Part shown: positions 8,529 through 16,431 of the stretch, piece after piece | Numbering within the stretch: position 1 is the stretch's first letter | Layout: each line of letters begins with the position of its first letter | Source: G963664835 sp965220775 | Lineage (GTDB): Bacteria > Chloroflexota > UBA6077 > FW602-bin22 > JBCLEL01 | Reading direction: 5' to 3' | Length of the DNA: 64,000 bases | NCBI GenBank assembly: GCA_965220775.1 | Contig: OZ244845.1 | Coordinates: 2,790,001-2,854,000, forward strand | Notes under the pieces: generated by a model | Told to the model about the DNA's origin: nothing | Seen by the model: only the letters and a program-made list of their open reading frames with translations | The model's database searches: none | Program-made: the position numbers and the translations under genes

Positions 8529-9518
8529 TCAGGAGATTTCTTTGCGGACGAACTTTTGCAGCGTGTGGCAATCGGTGGGAACCATACCCAACCTGCCGGC
8601 AAAGCTGTAAGCGACTTCGCCGACGTAAATGTCGCCCCGCGAGTCGACCGCGACATCGTGGGGTGCGCAGAAGTTACCTGGCGCGCAGGGGTCTCCGCTG
8701 CCGACGATCCTCTTCAGAACGACGCCGTTTCGGTCCAGGATGCTCAAACGCCCCGGCTGGTTCTCGGTAGTCTCGCCCCCGGTGAACCGCCTTGGTCCGA
8801 CCGGCCACCACAGTTCTGACACGTAGAGGAGTCCGTCCGGACCTTGCTGCACGTTGGTCGGGCGCTGGACCTGGGTCCACTCCTCGAGGAACTCGCCGGC
8901 CGGGTCAAATATCTGGAGGCGGTCGTTTTCGCGGTCGGCAACGAATACGCGGCCATCGTCAATAACACCTATGCCGTGGGGTAGGTTGAACTGTCCCGGA
9001 CCAGCACCCGGCTCCCCCCAGGACTGGATCAACTCACCTTCGGCAGTGAAGCGATGTACCCTGGCATTGCCATAGCCATCCGAGATGTACAGCTCTCCAT
9101 TCGGAGCGATCGCGAGGTTAGTCGGTTCGTTGAACGGCGGTCCGCCGCGGACGATCGTACTTGGTAGCGCGTCCCGATATCCGGTGTCAGAGGGGACGCC
9201 GGTGCCGATGGTGAACAGCAGTTTGCCTTCCGGCGTGAGCTTATGGACTACGTGGCCCCGATCGACCACCAAGAACACCGAATCGTCCGGCGCTATGGTG
9301 AGGCCGTGAGGCCGCGACGTGAGCAGATCCTCGCCCCAAGAGGTTACAAACGAGCCGTCAGGCTCGTATACGATCACGTGCTCCTGAGACCGGGTCAGGA
9401 CAAAGAGCCGGTCTTTTGAGTCTACGGCGGTCCCGCAGACATCGAGGTGGGCGTAACCGGCCGGTAGCTGCTCCCAACCCTCGACGACCTCGTAGCTCAC
9501 CTTGCTCAGGTCTGTCAT
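8529..9518 (-). CDS. NHL-repeat beta-propeller protein, copy 2
   Basis: This 329-residue protein shares most of its length with copy 1, including the opening VVEGWEQLPAGYAHLDVCG, the central GGPPFNEPTNLAIAPNGELY and the closing GMVPTDCHTLQKF. The NHL blades are plain, for example GELYISDGYGNARVHRF and GRVFVADRENDRLQIFD. A strong AAGGAGG lies five bases before the ATG. Gene order on the minus strand is copy 2, copy 1, glpK, with short gaps, so one transcript is likely. Related proteins in environmental bacteria are often annotated as 6-bladed beta-propeller proteins. I infer a ligand-binding or lyase role but cannot name a substrate. Confidence 0.85.
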   Translation of the reverse strand: MTDLSKVSYEVVEGWEQLPAGYAHLDVCGTAVDSKDRLFVLTRSQEHVIVYEPDGSFVTSWGEDLLTSRPHGLTIAPDDSVFLVVDRGHVVHKLTPEGKLLFTIGTGVPSDTGYRDALPSTIVRGGPPFNEPTNLAIAPNGELYISDGYGNARVHRFTAEGELIQSWGEPGAGPGQFNLPHGIGVIDDGRVFVADRENDRLQIFDPAGEFLEEWTQVQRPTNVQQGPDGLLYVSELWWPVGPRRFTGGETTENQPGRLSILDRNGVVLKRIVGSGDPCAPGNFCAPHDVAVDSRGDIYVGEVAYSFAGRLGMVPTDCHTLQKFVRKEIS

Positions 9519-9677
9519 ATGCGCCTCCTTGTCAGTCTATTCGTGCTCCATAGTGTATAGGAAAGCCGGACGCTCGTGTCGCGAGACCGGCGCGCTACGC
9601 GGTGAACGCCCCATCGGCGGAGGCCTGGCCGGCCGCTACGTATCAGGGCCAACGGAAATCCGGGTGCCGGCAAACAC

Positions 9678-10079
9678 TCAGACTCTTGCTTCGTAGACCT
9701 GCATGATTTCGAACACGAAGCCGTTGGGAGACCGGAAGAATGCGATTCGTCTGGACCCGAAGCCGGCGTCGACATCGCGCGGCGCGATCAATACCTCGGC
9801 TCCCAAAGCCTTGATTTTCTCGAACTCGCTCTCAAAATCGTCCACTTCATATACGGCATGGGTCAATCCAGGCGGGACGTCATCGGGAATCTGGTCCTCG
9901 AAGACCACCTTGGGCGAAAAGACCAACATGCGATGACCGCCAAGCTCCAAGACGACATACTCACTGCCGTATGGCAACCGGTCCCTGAGCACGAATTTGG
10001 CTCCGACCGCTTGGAGAAACTCCACCTCTTTGTCAAGGTCGTCCGCCTTCAGTCCTATGTTCCACAGCCCTTTTATCAC
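9678..10079 (-). CDS. VOC (glyoxalase/bleomycin-resistance fold) protein
   Basis: A small metal-dependent enzyme or binding protein of about 133 residues with two beta-alpha-beta-beta-beta modules: WNIGLKADDLDKEVEFL opens the first, LTHAVYEVDDFESEFEKI the second, and RIAFFRSPNGFVFEIMQ closes it. The last Glu is the usual metal ligand position. The start is taken at GTG 10079 because GGAGG sits eight bases upstream; an in-frame GTG 18 bases earlier lacks one. The substrate is not predictable. It precedes the NHL-glpK run on the same strand, with a gap of about 160 bases. Confidence 0.85.
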   Translation of the reverse strand: MIKGLWNIGLKADDLDKEVEFLQAVGAKFVLRDRLPYGSEYVVLELGGHRMLVFSPKVVFEDQIPDDVPPGLTHAVYEVDDFESEFEKIKALGAEVLIAPRDVDAGFGSRRIAFFRSPNGFVFEIMQVYEARV

Positions 10080-10236
10080 TGGAGCATCCTCCAACACGCG
10101 AAGTAGTTGGGCGCTTGCCGGCCCATCGCGGCAAGCGTATCAGAACGAGCCGGCAGGGGACGTACGCCGGCGGCAAAAGTTGCTAGACTTCGGGTTCATG
10201 TATCACCTGCTCCGCATTGATGGAGCAAAGGGGGAA

Positions 10237-10692
10237 ATGAAATTGGTACAGAGCACAGCTACGACGGTCGACCAGTACTTGAACGAGCTTCCGCCGGATC
10301 GGCGCGAAACGGTCTCCGCGGTACGCGAGCTCATATTGGAGAACTTGCCGGAGGGATACGAGGAAACGATGTACTTCGGCATGATCGGATACGTCGTTCC
10401 TCTCGAGGTACAGCCGGAGACCTATAATGGTCAACCGCTAGGGTATATCTCGCTGGCATCGCAGAAGAACTACGTATCGCTGTATCTCATGAGCGTCTAT
10501 GGGCATAAAGAGACCCAGGAATGGTTTCTCAACGCGTATAAGGCCAGTGGGAAGAAGCTGAACATGGGTAAGTCCTGCGTGCGATTCAAGAAGGTGGACG
10601 ACTTGCCGCTTGACGTTATCGCCCGGGTGGTGAGTCTGACGCCGATGGATGAATTCGTGAAGGCGTACCACGCGTTGCGCCGGAGGAAGTAA
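10237..10692 (+). CDS. DUF1801 (YdhG-like) domain protein
   Basis: A cytoplasmic protein of 151 residues with the DUF1801 pattern: MKLVQSTATTVDQYLNELP at the start, VRELILENLPEGYEETMYFGMIGY, the SLASQKNYVSLYLM strand, and GKSCVRFKKVDDLPLDVI near the end. Members are single-domain proteins of unclear function, some linked to iron or intracellular chaperone-like roles. The ATG at 10237 is chosen since AGGGGG lies just upstream and family members begin here; the frame stays open further upstream with another ATG at 10198. It is divergent from the VOC gene. Confidence 0.85.
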   Translation: MKLVQSTATTVDQYLNELPPDRRETVSAVRELILENLPEGYEETMYFGMIGYVVPLEVQPETYNGQPLGYISLASQKNYVSLYLMSVYGHKETQEWFLNAYKASGKKLNMGKSCVRFKKVDDLPLDVIARVVSLTPMDEFVKAYHALRRRK

Positions 10693-10774
10693 GCGCTGGG
10701 CCGGATGAGATGATGGCGTGCAGGGGCGTTTGCACTTGGTGATTGGCCCGCTTGCCTCTCCCCTCCCCTTCTGG

Positions 10775-10794
10775 ATTCCGGCCTTCGCCGGAAT
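10775..10794. repeat. dRS3-like palindrome
   Basis: ATTCCGGC-CTTC-GCCGGAAT is a perfect 8-base inverted repeat. It has the shape of the ATTCCC-N8-GGGAAT repeats (dRS3) known from Neisseria and similar intergenic palindromes elsewhere. Variants occur near 13742-13760 and 44899-44922 here, also beside copies of the larger element. Confidence 0.55.
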
Positions 10795-10884
10795 AACGAG
10801 GTGGGCGGCGGGAGCCTATCCCGGATCGTGGTCCGGGACATGCTTTCTTAGCAATCGCTCATGCGGGCTGGCGCCGGCATCCCA

Positions 10885-11104
10885 AGATATGACGAGCCGG
10901 AGTTGTGGCTTGGTACAGCGAATTGGCACAGCGGTTTCTGCCACGCCCCACCCCGACCCCAGCGGGGGACAAGCCCCTCGCCTCGCGAAGTCTTCGACCG
11001 CGCTACATTTTCTCATTCCGCCATCGGCCATCGGTCTACAATTCGGCATGATTCGCCGGTGGAGAGCCGGCATCGAGGTTGATCGGAGGGCACATTTTCG
11101 TACG
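10885..11104 (+). repeat. Dispersed MITE-like element, copy 1
   Basis: A unit of about 220 bases opening with GATATGACGA and closing with TTTTCGTACG, a degraded terminal inverted repeat pair. The body shares long near-identical stretches with copy 2: TTGTGGCTTGGTACAGCGAA, the GGGGGACAAGCCCC hairpin, GCGCTACATTTTCTCATT, CATCGGTCTACAATTCG and GAGAGCCGGCATCGAGGTT. It carries a 12-18 base insertion around CTCGCGAAGTCTTCGACC relative to copy 2. The GC-rich headpiece is at 10851-10884. Confidence 0.7.
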
Positions 11105-11220
11105 ATTGACGAGACCGGCAAGTCTAACGGATGCCACCCATCCCGGTTCGGAGTCCGGGACACGCTTTCGTACCAGTAACGAAGCGTTGCCACGAACAGA
11201 CCATTGACGGGAGAGCTTGA

Positions 11221-13608
11221 ATGACGAATGGATCAGATTCGCCGAGCGCAAGCGCACTGAAGGGCCGGCTTTTCCCGGCCGGGCTGCCGGAATGCGAGTG
11301 GGCGGACTTCGAGGCCGACGGGTTCGATGGGCCGGTGACCGGCATCATCTACCGGAAGGGCAGCGTTATGCCGGGAATGCCGCTTGGCGGTCTCGGGACC
11401 GGCTTCATCAGCCTGGGGACCGATGGTACGCTCGACTACGTCAGCACGATTTTCAACGAGTACGGCGCGCGTTGGACGGCGAGCCAGGCGGCGGCGGGAC
11501 CGATATCGGCAGTCGGAGAGATGGTCCACGTACAGAGAGAGCACGTACCGACGCGCAGACTGCCGTTTCTGGGACTCTCGGTCAATGGGGAGACGCGGAT
11601 TCTGGCCCTGCGGTCGATCAGAGGGATCGAGGCAGCCAATGACATCGAGTACTGGGGCCACTATCCGGTAGCCGATCTTCAATACGAGACGGATCTGCCG
11701 GTGAGCGCCGGCCTTAGAGTTTGGAGCAACTTCTTTCCAGGTGACGCGGTGGCGTCGAATACGCCGGCGGCGACGTTCGAGGTCAGGCTGGTCAACGATA
11801 GCGATGAGGCGCAGAGTGGAACTCTGGCCTTTAGCTTCGAAGGCCCCCGCGAACTGGACATTGGAATTCCCGCTAACATCAGTGAGACCATCTTCGAGCG
11901 CCAACCGGTGACTGATTCGATCAGCGGCGTCACGGTGGTTGCGGAGAGAGAGGGAATAGAGCTAGGCTACGCGCTCGCCGTGGCCGGAGACCATCGAGTA
12001 CGGCTTGGCGCCGGATTGGGCGCGTCAGCGATCAAGTGGAACAACATTCCTACAGAGCTTCCCGCCGCGGAGGCCGAGGAGCCCGGCGCATCTATAGCCG
12101 TCGACTTCGAGTTGGCAGCCGGCGAGACAAAGACGGTCCGTTTCGTGCTCGCCTGGTATGCCCCGGTCTGGCGCTCCTGGTACGGCACCCAAGAAAGATT
12201 CGCCCGGCGACTAGCCCAGCCGGAGGTTGGTCCGGCGATACACTGGGAGCAGATGGCGGAAAGAAGGTACGTAAATCTATACCAGAGTCGATTTTCCAGC
12301 GCGCTAGATATTGCTCGGCATATAGCTAACGAGCACGACTCGCTGCTTTCGCGGATCATTGCCTGGCAGCAGGTTGTCTACGATGAGGATAGGCTGCCGG
12401 GCTGGCTGCGCGACTCGTTGGTCAACATATTCCACATCTTGGCGCAACAGTCGTTCTGGATCAGGAGCACCGATCAAGATCATCGGTGGGGATCTGAGGG
12501 GTTCTTCACTGTTAACGAGAGCCTGCTATCGTGTCCTCAGCAGAGTTGCCTCGCTAACAACGCGGCCGGAAATTGGCCGCTCGATATGTTCTTTCCAGAG
12601 CTAGCTCGAAACAACCTGCGCGAGTTCAAGTACCTGCAAAAGCCGTGGGGTTTGGTGCCTTCCACGCTCGGTCCGGGCGCCGAGCCGGACATGGCCTGGT
12701 ATGAGCAGCAAACCTCTTTCGATGGACAGATATACGTTCACCTGGTCAACCGGATATGGGACGTCACCGGCGACGACGGCATTCTTGAAGAATTCTACGG
12801 ATCGATCAAGGCGCAGACTAACTTCTTGAAGCTGGTGGATCAAGATGGAGATGGACTGGTCGACGTCTGGGGCAACAGCCAATACTACGACGCTTGGCCA
12901 ACGATGTCCGGCGCGGCGATCCATATCGCCGGCTACTGGCTGGCGACCCTTCGGGTGGTCGAGCGAATGGCCGAGAAGATGGGCGATCAGACCTTCGCGG
13001 AGGACTGTCGGGCCTGGTATGAACGGGGCAGCAAGTCGATGGAGGAAAAGCTCTGGAACGAGCCGGCCGGATCATACCTGCTGTTCCATAACACCTCCAG
13101 CGGCGAGCGGTCGAACACCGTGCTATCGGACCAGCTGGTTGGGCAGTGGCTCGCCCAAATGCACAGCCTGCCCAGCATCTTTGCTGATTCGCGGGTGGAC
13201 CGGGTATTGGAAACGATTTGGGGACTAAACGTCGCCAGCACGCCTTACGGTGTACGGACCGGTCTCCATCCCGACGGAGCTACCGACAGGTCAGGATACT
13301 ATTCGTCCCTGATGGTACCGTCCTACTCCAGCCTGGTGCCGGCTATGTTGATGATCAATAGCGGTGACGAGGAACGCGGGGTGGATCTCATGCACCGGGT
13401 CTGGCGCCACCTCGTGATCGACTTGCCAATGGCCTGGGATATGCCGGTGATGTTAAGAGCAGACGGGGAACACGCTTGGGGACTGGAGTACTTCCACAAC
13501 ACGATGCTATGGGTGCTTCCGATAGCGATATTGGGACAGGATCTGGCGACGTTCGCAGCGGCCGGTGGGATGATCGACCGGGTCGTGCGCGGCGCTCGGG
13601 GATGTTGA
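11221..13608 (+). CDS. GH116-like glycosidase (GBA2/DUF608 family)
   Basis: A predicted beta-glucosidase/beta-xylosidase-type hydrolase of 795 residues. The N-terminal beta-sandwich carries MPGMPLGGLGTGFISLGTDG, the hallmark of the GBA2 family. The C-terminal (alpha/alpha)6 barrel includes DQDGDGLVDVWGNSQYYDAWP, where the Asp of YYDAWP aligns with the family acid/base, and the HNTMLWVLPIAIL segment near the end. The nucleophile Glu is probably in FFTVNESLL, though that motif departs from the usual one. There is no signal peptide, so it should act inside the cell. An ATG start follows a GAGAGCTT-type weak ribosome site. It heads a cluster of three glycan enzymes. Confidence 0.85.
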   Translation: MTNGSDSPSASALKGRLFPAGLPECEWADFEADGFDGPVTGIIYRKGSVMPGMPLGGLGTGFISLGTDGTLDYVSTIFNEYGARWTASQAAAGPISAVGEMVHVQREHVPTRRLPFLGLSVNGETRILALRSIRGIEAANDIEYWGHYPVADLQYETDLPVSAGLRVWSNFFPGDAVASNTPAATFEVRLVNDSDEAQSGTLAFSFEGPRELDIGIPANISETIFERQPVTDSISGVTVVAEREGIELGYALAVAGDHRVRLGAGLGASAIKWNNIPTELPAAEAEEPGASIAVDFELAAGETKTVRFVLAWYAPVWRSWYGTQERFARRLAQPEVGPAIHWEQMAERRYVNLYQSRFSSALDIARHIANEHDSLLSRIIAWQQVVYDEDRLPGWLRDSLVNIFHILAQQSFWIRSTDQDHRWGSEGFFTVNESLLSCPQQSCLANNAAGNWPLDMFFPELARNNLREFKYLQKPWGLVPSTLGPGAEPDMAWYEQQTSFDGQIYVHLVNRIWDVTGDDGILEEFYGSIKAQTNFLKLVDQDGDGLVDVWGNSQYYDAWPTMSGAAIHIAGYWLATLRVVERMAEKMGDQTFAEDCRAWYERGSKSMEEKLWNEPAGSYLLFHNTSSGERSNTVLSDQLVGQWLAQMHSLPSIFADSRVDRVLETIWGLNVASTPYGVRTGLHPDGATDRSGYYSSLMVPSYSSLVPAMLMINSGDEERGVDLMHRVWRHLVIDLPMAWDMPVMLRADGEHAWGLEYFHNTMLWVLPIAILGQDLATFAAAGGMIDRVVRGARGC

Positions 13609-14211
13609 CCGGGGCTATCGAGAGTACGATCATTGGGTAGGTGCCGGATTGGCGTGGTCCTGCTGGCCGTGCCGAGGTGTATTCACGCTGAGCGCGATCC
13701 TCTCCCGTTGCACCATCCACCCCGCCCAGGCCTCCCCTCGAGTCCGGCTTTCGTCGGAATGACGAATTCCCGGGTTGGAAGGACGAAGGGACGCCACGAA
13801 TGACCAATGAGAGGCTGCCGGAGCGGTGTATTTTCATAGCAATCGCTCATCCCGGCTGGCGCCGGCACACCAAGTTATGAAAAACTGGATTTGTGGCTTG
13901 GTACAGCGAATTGGCACGGCGGATTCCGCCACGCCCCACCCCGACCCCTGCGGGGGACAAGCCCCCGCGCTACATTTTCTCATTCTGCCTTCGGCCATCG
14001 GTCTACAATTCGAGAGGTTCCGCCCGTGGAGAGCCGGCATCGAGGTTTATTGGAGGGCACATTTTCGTACCAATGACGAGGCGGGAGATTTTGGTGTCCG
14101 CCGGGAATGATATAGTGGGTGACGGGAGCCGCTGGCGCGGCCGGAAGAGCCCATCCGCCTACCGAGATACTGAGCCGGTGGCCGGACTGTTTCAGGATCA
14201 TGGGAGCGCAA
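13609..14211. other. Intergenic region with a second repeat copy
   Basis: No gene is supported in this stretch. A divergent dRS3-like palindrome (about 13742-13760), the GC-rich headpiece (13839-13873) and element copy 2 (13874-14071) account for most of it. The remaining 140 bases before the next gene contain an open frame continuous with that gene, but the better ribosome site argues for a start at 14212. Confidence 0.55.
13874..14071 (+). repeat. Dispersed MITE-like element, copy 2
   Basis: A 198-base unit bounded by GTTATGAAAA and TTTTCGTACC, which are near-perfect terminal inverted repeats. Inside is the hairpin CGGGGGACAAGCCCCCG followed by GCGCTACATTTTCTCATT. The 35 bases before it form the headpiece with GGCTGGCGCCGGCACACC. 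It has the same length as copy 4 at 44566-44763, which supports a defined mobile unit rather than random degeneration. Confidence 0.72.
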
Positions 14212-16410
14212 ATGTCGCGATGGTATGAGCAGTGTATGGCCCAGATGACATGGGCCAAGTTCGGCGAGCCGATGACCCGAGAATGGACGAGTAGCCTGAT
14301 CGATCGGGCCAAGTCGTTGGGGTTTGACGCGCTGATCTTCGGGGCACAGCTGGGAGGGCACGTTCCCGGACATTCCAAGGTGGCCCCACCGATACCAGGT
14401 ATGGAAGGCGACGTCCTCGGCCAGCTATGCGAGGAGGGTCACGCCAAGTCGTTGCGCATAGTTCCTTACTTCATGAGCACGACCGGCTCTTGCCAGATCC
14501 AGGTTCGCGAGCACCCCGACTGGATCGCGATGGGCCCGGAAGGGAAAGCGCGCATGGCGCTTTGCTACTCGTCGCCGTTCGGCGACTGGATGGAGGCGTT
14601 GATCCGAGACCTCTACACCAAGTATCCGCTGGACGGGATCATGTTCGACCAGCTCTCAGCCGCCTGCTATTGCCAGTTCTGCCTCGAGAACTTTCGCCGG
14701 CAATACGGCCGCGAGATGCCGCGAGAGAAGCAGTTCGCCCGCATGGCGCCCGGCTTGGTCACGCTACCAGGCGGGCCGGAAGCGCGGGCGCTCTACGACT
14801 TTCGCATTCGGATGGCCAGGTTCTTTTGCTATCGAATCCGGCGGGCACTCGACAGGGCCCGTCCGAACGTGATCTACATACAGAACTCGCTGTATGGGCC
14901 GGCCGCGGCGGACTGCGCCGAGTTCGTCGACGCATTCCTGCCGGAACGCCACCTAGGCGAGTCGATGGCGTTCATGCCCGATCCCTACCTGGGCGATCCG
15001 CACGACGTGGGCTCGATGGTGATGTCGGCGCGGCTGGCCGGCGCTTACAGCTCCAAGCCCGTGTGGTCGTACGTAGACTATCTCTACTTTCACCACGCCC
15101 ACGCGCACCCGCCGGAGCATAGCCACCTGATGCTGATGGAGGCGGTGGGGATCCCATCCAGCCCGACTATGGTCGATCTCAACGCGCTGGACCATACTCC
15201 GAATAGACGCGCCGACCTTACGCGCGTGCTTCATCAGGTGCGCTGGTCGTCAGAAGCCCAGCAAGGCGCGCGTCCGGTGCGTTACGCCGCGCTGCTGCAC
15301 TCCCGCCACAGCCAGGCATATTACAAGGAAGAACACAATAGCGAGTTTCACGGGTACTACGAGGTGCTACGGGGAGAGCACGTGCCGGTAGAGGTGATCA
15401 CCGAGCAGGGAGTCCAGCAAGGCGATCTTGACGGGTTCAAGGTCCTGATAGTTCCCGATGCCGTTTGCCTCGCCGACGAGACGATCGCCGCGATTGAGCG
15501 ATTCGTCGAAGCCGGCGGCGGCCTGGTTGCCACCTACCGCTCGGGAGAGCAGGATCCGGACGGGAATATCAGGACCGAGGCCGGATTCGCCGGCCTGACC
15601 GGAGTACGCCCAATCAAACTGGTAGCTTTTGACGCGGAGCTAACTTATCCGTCTCGCGAGGCGATGGTCAACATTCCCAGCATCGACGTTTCGCCAGGAA
15701 AATCGTTCTTCCGCTACGCCCGTGCTGCCGCGGGCCATCCGGCGATAGGCGGGCTGACGGACGAGTTGCTCGCTTTCCGGGCCGGCTACGTAGAAGCGGT
15801 GTACGAGCAGGACACCGAGACAGCAGTATGGATGCTAGAAACCGACCAAGCCAAGATCAACATGAACCCCTACAACCGCAGGGGGCTCTTCCCCGGAGAC
15901 CCGCTGTGTCCACTGGTGTCGACCCGCGAGCCGGCCGGGCGAGTCGTCTACGTCGCAGCAACCCTGGGGCCCGAGCGCAGCCGAATGGAATCGTACGAGC
16001 TAGATAAATTGATAGGCAATCTGGTCGTCTGGGCAGCCGGAAGCGAGCCGCCGCTCGCCTCCGAGGGCCTGCCACCAGTGGTTCAGTTCTCCATGTCGGA
16101 GCGCGACGATGGCGCCGTCATCGTTACCGTGACCAACCACGCAACAAATCCGGTCCGCACCGGCGCTCCTTCCGCAACCTCTAGTGGACAGGCGACGGAT
16201 ATTCTTCAGACTACGCATCCAATAACGGCCGGCTCTATTCGCTGGGTCGCGCACATGAACCAGATCAGGTTCAGAGTCCGGGCTGCAGGCCGGCGGGCGA
16301 TCGAGTCGGCGACAGGGACGGCAAGGCTAGTGGAGCAGAACGACGGGTGGGTCTCCGTAGAGTTGCCGCGATTGGGGCCTGGCGACTGCGTCGTTCTTAA
16401 CAAGACCTAG
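14212..16410 (+). CDS. Putative glycosyl hydrolase (GHL6 TIM barrel plus beta-galactosidase trimerisation domain)
   Basis: A 732-residue protein in two main parts. The N-terminal half looks like a hypothetical-glycosyl-hydrolase (GHL6) TIM barrel: RAKSLGFDALIFGAQLGGHVPGHS, a Lys-rich IVPYFMSTTGS strand, and PLDGIMFDQLSAACYCQFC with a likely catalytic Asp. The middle part (RPVRYAALLHSRHS, VLIVPDAVCLADETI, GGGLVATYRSGE) matches the class I glutamine amidotransferase-like trimerisation domain of GH42 beta-galactosidases. The C-terminal 150 residues resemble a beta-sandwich. The ATG at 14212 has GGAG six bases upstream. It meets the alpha-mannosidase gene tail to tail. The specificity is unknown. 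Confidence 0.8.
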   Translation: MSRWYEQCMAQMTWAKFGEPMTREWTSSLIDRAKSLGFDALIFGAQLGGHVPGHSKVAPPIPGMEGDVLGQLCEEGHAKSLRIVPYFMSTTGSCQIQVREHPDWIAMGPEGKARMALCYSSPFGDWMEALIRDLYTKYPLDGIMFDQLSAACYCQFCLENFRRQYGREMPREKQFARMAPGLVTLPGGPEARALYDFRIRMARFFCYRIRRALDRARPNVIYIQNSLYGPAAADCAEFVDAFLPERHLGESMAFMPDPYLGDPHDVGSMVMSARLAGAYSSKPVWSYVDYLYFHHAHAHPPEHSHLMLMEAVGIPSSPTMVDLNALDHTPNRRADLTRVLHQVRWSSEAQQGARPVRYAALLHSRHSQAYYKEEHNSEFHGYYEVLRGEHVPVEVITEQGVQQGDLDGFKVLIVPDAVCLADETIAAIERFVEAGGGLVATYRSGEQDPDGNIRTEAGFAGLTGVRPIKLVAFDAELTYPSREAMVNIPSIDVSPGKSFFRYARAAAGHPAIGGLTDELLAFRAGYVEAVYEQDTETAVWMLETDQAKINMNPYNRRGLFPGDPLCPLVSTREPAGRVVYVAATLGPERSRMESYELDKLIGNLVVWAAGSEPPLASEGLPPVVQFSMSERDDGAVIVTVTNHATNPVRTGAPSATSSGQATDILQTTHPITAGSIRWVAHMNQIRFRVRAAGRRAIESATGTARLVEQNDGWVSVELPRLGPGDCVVLNKT

Positions 16411-16431
16411 ACAACAGAGCGAGCCGGGCCG

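Larger units (their letters stand above)
10693..11220. other. Intergenic region filled by dispersed repeats
   Basis: No gene is seen in these 528 bases. In order it holds a 20-base palindrome (10775-10794), a hairpin-forming module with CCGGATCG and CCGGGAC arms (about 10820-10850), a GC-rich headpiece (10851-10884), one copy of the dispersed element (10885-11104) and a second copy of the CCGG/CCGGGAC module ending in TTTCGTACCA (about 11141-11175). The last tens of bases lead into the GH116-like gene. Confidence 0.6.
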
